Positions 6,682 to 10,196 of a DNA stretch of 10,196 bases are shown here, piece after piece. The translations under genes were made by a program, and so were the position numbers. Source of the stretch: Lachnospiraceae bacterium AM48-27BH (GTDB lineage Bacteria > Bacillota > Clostridia > Lachnospirales > Lachnospiraceae); NCBI GenBank assembly GCA_003478355.1, contig QUFC01000074.1, forward strand, positions 1 through 10,196, written 5' to 3'. Position 1 is the first letter of the stretch. The number at the start of each line of letters is the position of its first letter. The notes beneath the pieces were generated by a model. That model searched no databases, was not told the DNA's origin, and saw only the letters and a list, made by a program, of their open reading frames with translations.

Positions 6682-7592
6682 ATGAGTGCCGAGCATTATG
6701 AGAATTATTCGGTGTTGATGTCTGTTTATTATAAGGAGAAACCGGAATATTTAAGGCAGGCAATGGATAGCATGATTCATCAAACTGTTCCAACAGATGA
6801 TTTTGTCCTGGTCTGTGATGGGCCTTTAACTGCGGATTTAGATGCAGTGATTGCGGAAAAACAGCAGGAATTAGGAACTATATTGAATGTAGTACGGTTA
6901 GAAAAAAATGGTGGATTGGGTAATGCATTGAACGAAGGAATCAAGCATTGCAGGCATGAATTAATTGCACGGATGGATAGTGATGATATTTCTTATCCAG
7001 ATCGATGTGAAAAACAGATGAAACTGTTTGAAAAACATCCAGAATACGATGTAATTAGTGGAACTGTGGTAGAGTTTAATGAAAAACAGAAAAAAAGTAA
7101 AATACAAAAAAAGGTTCCTGAGAATCAAAGGGAGATTTTGAACTATTCAAAAAGAAGAAATCCAGTTAATCATCCGTGTGTTATGTATAAAAAAGATGCA
7201 GTTATAAAAGTTAGGAAATTATCAAACATTTTTTTATTTAGAAGATTATTTTTTATGGATAAGAATGTTAAAAAATGGCTACATATTTTATAACACGCCA
7301 GAAGTTCTATTGAATATGCGTACGGATGATAATTTATATGAAAGACGTGGTGGAATTCAATACTTTAAGTCAATTGCTATTGAATATGCGTACGGATGAT
7401 AATTTATATGAAAGACGTGGTGGAATTCAATACTTTAAGTCAATTGCTAAATTAAGAAAATATATGTATAAGGAAAATTTTATTAATTTGTTAGAATTTA
7501 TAGTTTATAGCATTTTACAATTAATAGTTTGTTTAATACCTAATAAATTAAGAAAAATTATATATATGTTTTTTCTTAGATCAAAGGAGTAA
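6682..7592 (+). pseudogene. GT2-family glycosyltransferase, broken by a +1 frameshift and a 70-bp duplication
   Basis: Frame 1 encodes YSVLMSVYYKEKPEYLRQA, VCDGPLTADL, and DSDD (99-102), the metal-binding DxD-type motif of family 2 (GT-A fold). After KKDAVIKV the frame is lost and translation stops at 7291-7293 (203 residues). One base further on, the expected sequence resumes: GNYQTFFYLEDYFLWIRM, where Glu-Asp at 7241-7246 is the catalytic ED motif, then FYNTPEVLLNMRTDD and RRGG. That frame is then broken by a 70-bp tandem duplication, which brings in a TGA at 7397-7399. The true C-terminus (KLRKYMYKENFINLLEF to LRSKE) is read in the third frame to the TAA at 7590. The span is 911 nt; taking away 1 and 70 leaves 840, exactly 280 codons. 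ATG 6682 is chosen because GGAGAGGA lies 11 nt upstream and family members start shortly before YSVLMS. The encoded fragment lacks the catalytic base and should be inactive. Confidence 0.9.
7307..7449 (+). repeat. 70-bp perfect tandem duplication inside the GT2 gene
   Basis: Positions 7307-7379 and 7377-7449 are identical over 73 nt with a period of 70, sharing the trinucleotide CTA at the joints. Both copies encode LNMRTDDNLYERRGG and following residues. CTA at both ends fits slippage or recombination at 3-bp microhomology. Because 70 is not a multiple of 3, the extra copy shifts the frame; loss of one copy would undo this lesion. Confidence 0.97.
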
Positions 7593-7594
7593 AA

Positions 7595-8686
7595 GTGAAA
7601 ACAGCATTAATATTAGCGGGAATCAATTGGAATGATACGTTACAACGACATCAGCAAGTCACAAAATATCTTGTTGAAAATGGTTATAGAGTGGATTTTG
7701 TGGAACACATAATTTCATCTAAGTTTACATTGAAAAAATGTTTTAATCTATTAACAAAAAGAAAAAAAGTTGAGATTAGAAATTTGATTTATAAAAATGT
7801 GCAAGTAATACATTCAGGTTATATTAATCCTATGGGTGGGATTTTCAAATTATACAATAAAAATGTTACAAGCAAATTATTGAATAGACTTGAAAAATCT
7901 TATGATGTGATAATAAGTTATGTTCCAGTGAGTACTGCGAATTTACTTATATCGAAGTTGCAATATCAAAGGCTTATATATGATTGCGTTAGAGATTTTG
8001 AAAATTGGGGAGACTCTTGCGCCGATTTATTAGAGCAAGAAAAGTGGCTGGAGCAAAGGTCAGATTTGATTTGTACTGATTCATATTACTTGACAAACAA
8101 AATGAAAGAGAAGTGTAGAGTTCCGGTAAAACAGTTCTTACCTATAGTTTCTTCCCAGTGGTTAAGAGGCTGTCAAGATATAAAAATTCCTCAAAAAATC
8201 AAAAATATTGCTTATTTTGGTTCACTAGATACTCATATTGATCTGGAAATATTTAAGGTGTTAATTGAAAAAAATTATAATATCCATTTTTGGGGGAAAT
8301 TAGGAATTGCTTGTGATTTAAAAATAATAAATCACGGTTATTGTAATGATCATCAAGAATTGGCAAAAGAAATAATTAAAGAAGCGGATGCTATTATTAT
8401 TCCATACAAGGGAAATATGGACGGGGTAATACCAGCCAAACTTATGCAGGCTTTTGCTACGCAACTGCCTGTTTATGTAAGTTGTTTTTATGATTCTAAA
8501 GTGCTTCAAGAACTACTATACATTTATAATAGTTCACATGAACTAGTGAATCAGATCGAGACATATGATAAAAATACTTATAAACATAAATTAGTCAAAA
8601 TAAAGGAATTTATAAAAAATAAAGATGAAAATACACAATATAAAGAATTTTGCCAAATGTTAATAGAACATCAAATTTGTAATTAA
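7595..8686 (+). CDS. GT-B-fold glycosyltransferase, TuaH-like
   Basis: The 363-residue protein has the layout of a GT-B glycosyltransferase. An N-terminal Rossmann-like start (ALILAGINWNDTLQRHQQV, then a YLVENGYRVDFVE strand) precedes YDVIISYVPVSTANLL and RLIYDCVRDFENW around 105-145, resembling the YDC.DDF segment of teichuronic acid TuaH-like enzymes. The C-terminal domain has NIAYFGSLDTHIDLEIF, ADAIIIPYKGN and GVIPAKLMQAFATQLPVYVS (Pro280, Lys282), the sugar-nucleotide site equivalent of PNKLfEYlAaGkPVV. The usual acidic residue in that motif is Gln. The start is GTG 7595 with AAAGGAG 5 nt upstream, 2 nt after the GT2 stop. No signal peptide or membrane segment is apparent, so it is cytosolic or peripheral. 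It is the only intact gene after the priming transferase. Fold is confident; donor and acceptor are unknown. Confidence 0.85.
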   Translation: MKTALILAGINWNDTLQRHQQVTKYLVENGYRVDFVEHIISSKFTLKKCFNLLTKRKKVEIRNLIYKNVQVIHSGYINPMGGIFKLYNKNVTSKLLNRLEKSYDVIISYVPVSTANLLISKLQYQRLIYDCVRDFENWGDSCADLLEQEKWLEQRSDLICTDSYYLTNKMKEKCRVPVKQFLPIVSSQWLRGCQDIKIPQKIKNIAYFGSLDTHIDLEIFKVLIEKNYNIHFWGKLGIACDLKIINHGYCNDHQELAKEIIKEADAIIIPYKGNMDGVIPAKLMQAFATQLPVYVSCFYDSKVLQELLYIYNSSHELVNQIETYDKNTYKHKLVKIKEFIKNKDENTQYKEFCQMLIEHQICN

Positions 8687-8699
8687 TAGGATGAGTGAA

Positions 8700-9796
8700 A
8701 TGCTAATACATATTTTTTTGTTAATATATATATGCGTTGTTGCAATACCAGTCTTTAATATAAATCGTTTAAGCTATTCTTCTCGAAAAATTGTATATGT
8801 AATATTAACGTTTTTACCAATGATATTTATAGCGGGAGTAAGAAAAGAAACAGTTGGACTAGATACGGTAGTTTATAAAGAGGCATATTACACAATTAAT
8901 AGTAAGATTAATAGTTGGGAAGCACAGAACTGGGAAAAGGGATTTGTTATATTAAATAGAGTAATAGGAAGTATTTCACATATAAATGTACAAATGTTTT
9001 TTGCGTGTATCAGTGCGGTAATAATGTTTGGATGTGGGATTTTTATAATAAGGAATTCAGAAGATATTAGTACTTTTTTTCCAGTTTTTTTGTTTGTTAC
9101 ACTTAATAACTACTTTGCATCCATGGTCAGCCTGAGACAGTATATCGCATTAGCAATTGGAATCAATTCATATACGATATTAAAGAAAGATAGCTCGAGT
9201 ATAGGTTGCATAAAAAGTATAGTTATAATCTTAATAGCTATTGCTTTTCATAAATCAGCATTTGTGTTATTTACCATACCTGTGTTGTTTTGTATAAAAA
9301 GAATTAATAGAAAAACAGTTGTGTTTATAGCTTTGCTTGGATTTTTATCTTATCTTTTTTTTAATCCGCTTATGGATTGCTTACTTAGAGTGTTTTCAGG
9401 ATTTGCAAGATATAAGGTCAATGGAAATATTAAATTTGAAGGTGTGAAGTTTGGAAAAGTATATATGGTTTTATTAATAGTTAAAATAATAATTGCTGTA
9501 TGTATTTTACATTAAATCCATCAAATAAAAAAAATAGAGAATTATATATCTTACTTATTCTTAATATAATAAGTATCATAATAAGTACCTTGACAACAAG
9601 AGTGGCCTTGGTATGGAGATTGGGATACTATTTTGATATAATGATTATTTTACTTTTGCCTAAGATAATTCATCGGATTAGTGGAATAAAAAAGATGCCA
9701 GAAATAGTAGTATTTACATCTGGGATAATATATTTTATGTATCTGTGTATAGTTAATACTTCTGGATGTATACCATATTTGTTTTATTGGCAATAG
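8700..9796 (+). pseudogene. EpsG-family (Wzy-type) polysaccharide polymerase, frameshifted
   Basis: This is a polytopic membrane protein of the EpsG family (PF14897). The signatures are GVRKETVGLDTVVYKEAYY near residues 45-65, NYFASMVSLRQYIALAIGIN in the middle and AFHKSAFVLF after it. Members are thought to polymerise exopolysaccharide repeat units at the outer membrane face. Frame 1 ends at TAA 9513-9515 after AVCILH, giving 271 residues. A second frame beginning at 9500 continues with TLNPSNKKNRELYILLIL and ALVWRLGYYFDI, the normal family C-terminus, to TAG 9794-9796. Adding one T to the TTTT run at 9505-9508 gives AVCIFTLNPSN in one frame and a protein of 365 residues, the usual length. 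The ATG at 8700 has AGGA 8 nt upstream; an ATG at 8691 in the same frame has none. The second half has no ribosome binding site and is not a separate gene. It is a true pseudogene or a one-base sequencing error. Confidence 0.87.
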
Positions 9797-9811
9797 TAAG
9801 GAAAATAAAAG

Positions 9812-10196
9812 ATGAAAAATAGTAAATTAATAAAAAATTCTATAGCACTTTATTCAATGACGATAGCAAAATTAATATTCCCGTTGTTAACGTTACCATA
9901 TCTAACAAGAATATTATCTGTAGAGGTTTATGGAAAAGTTGCATATGTGAAGTCCTTAATGTCGTATTTTCAAGTAGTAGTAGATTTGGATTTATGTTAT
10001 CTGGAACTAAGGAAATAGCAGAAAACATAAATGATAAGAAAAAAGTAGGATATATTACAGGGGAAATAGCATTTGCGAGATTGATAATAGCATTAATGTG
10101 TTTTGTGACTTTATTAGTTGTTTCATTTACATTGCCAATATTAAAAACATTTAAAACATTTACATATTTGTCATTTCTTGTTGTAGTGTTATCTAT
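9812..10196 (+). pseudogene. Wzx-type oligosaccharide flippase, frameshifted and cut by the window edge
   Basis: The N-terminus, KNSIALYSMTIAKLIFPLLT then LPYLTRILSVEVYGKVAY, is characteristic of the polysaccharide transporter (PST) family (PF01943), which flips undecaprenyl-linked repeat units across the membrane. Frame 1 runs into TAG at 10016-10018 after 68 residues. The expected continuation is in the frame one base back: DFGFMLSGTKEIAENINDKK, then VGYITGEIAFARLIIALMCF, open to the window end. Restoring one T at the TTT run (9985-9987) joins them as VVVDFGFMLSG. TAAGGA lies about 10 nt before the ATG. It is the last gene visible, 15 nt after the EpsG-type gene. The family assignment is firm; whether the missing T is real cannot be decided here. 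Confidence 0.87.

Noticed and set aside
7307..7449. CRISPR or other spaced repeat array
   Set aside because: There are only two copies, directly adjacent without spacers, and both are coding sequence.
7326..7592. Separate 88-codon gene
   Set aside because: It starts inside the first duplicated copy in a different frame, has no ribosome binding site, and its C-terminal part is simply the end of the broken GT2 gene.
9480..9520. Programmed ribosomal frameshift in the EpsG-type gene
   Set aside because: There is no clear slippery heptamer with a downstream stem-loop or pseudoknot, the family is not known for it, and neighbouring genes have similar unplanned lesions.
9500..9796. Separate 98-codon membrane protein gene
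   Set aside because: Its sequence is the expected C-terminus of the EpsG-type protein directly upstream; it overlaps that gene by 16 nt and has no ribosome binding site.

Overview
The window looks like chromosome of a gut Clostridia, most likely Lachnospiraceae. This is inferred from gene content, not from a marker gene. The clues are a LoaP-type NusG paralogue heading a polysaccharide operon, an AAA-ATPase-like/PD-(D/E)XK protein of a kind abundant in that family, aromatic cell-wall-binding repeats, and Gram-positive promoters and ribosome binding sites. No rRNA, tRNA, CRISPR array or transposase was seen.

Layout. (1) 1-999, minus strand: a probable 5'-truncated cell-wall-binding repeat protein with a weak terminator behind it. 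(2) 993-2823, plus strand: a self-contained unit with its own promoter, one ATPase/nuclease-like gene of unknown function, and a strong hairpin terminator shared with the convergent gene. (3) 2825-4339, minus strand: an O-antigen-ligase-family (Wzy_C) membrane protein. (4) 4340-4684: a divergent control region with promoters on both strands, a near-perfect 21-bp dyad and a leader of about 170 nt. (5) 4685 to the right edge, plus strand: a surface polysaccharide operon in the order loaP, priming sugar-phosphate transferase (WbaP-like), GT2 glycosyltransferase, GT-B glycosyltransferase (TuaH-like), EpsG/Wzy-type polymerase, Wzx-type flippase (runs off the window).

How the genes would work together: LoaP would keep RNA polymerase moving through the long operon. 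The priming enzyme would load the first sugar onto undecaprenyl phosphate, the glycosyltransferases would extend it, the flippase would export it and the EpsG-type protein would polymerise it. The divergent Wzy_C protein could act in polymerisation or transfer.

The main observation is that three of the four genes downstream of the priming transferase are broken. The GT2 gene has a +1 frameshift and a 70-bp tandem duplication; removing both restores exactly 280 codons. The EpsG-type gene and the flippase gene each look one base short at a T run. Either this strain has lost, or is switching, its surface glycan, or the stretch holds homopolymer sequencing errors; the 70-bp duplication is hard to explain as such an error. 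Base composition also drops sharply inside the GT2 gene, near 7080, which suggests the start of an exchangeable AT-rich cassette.
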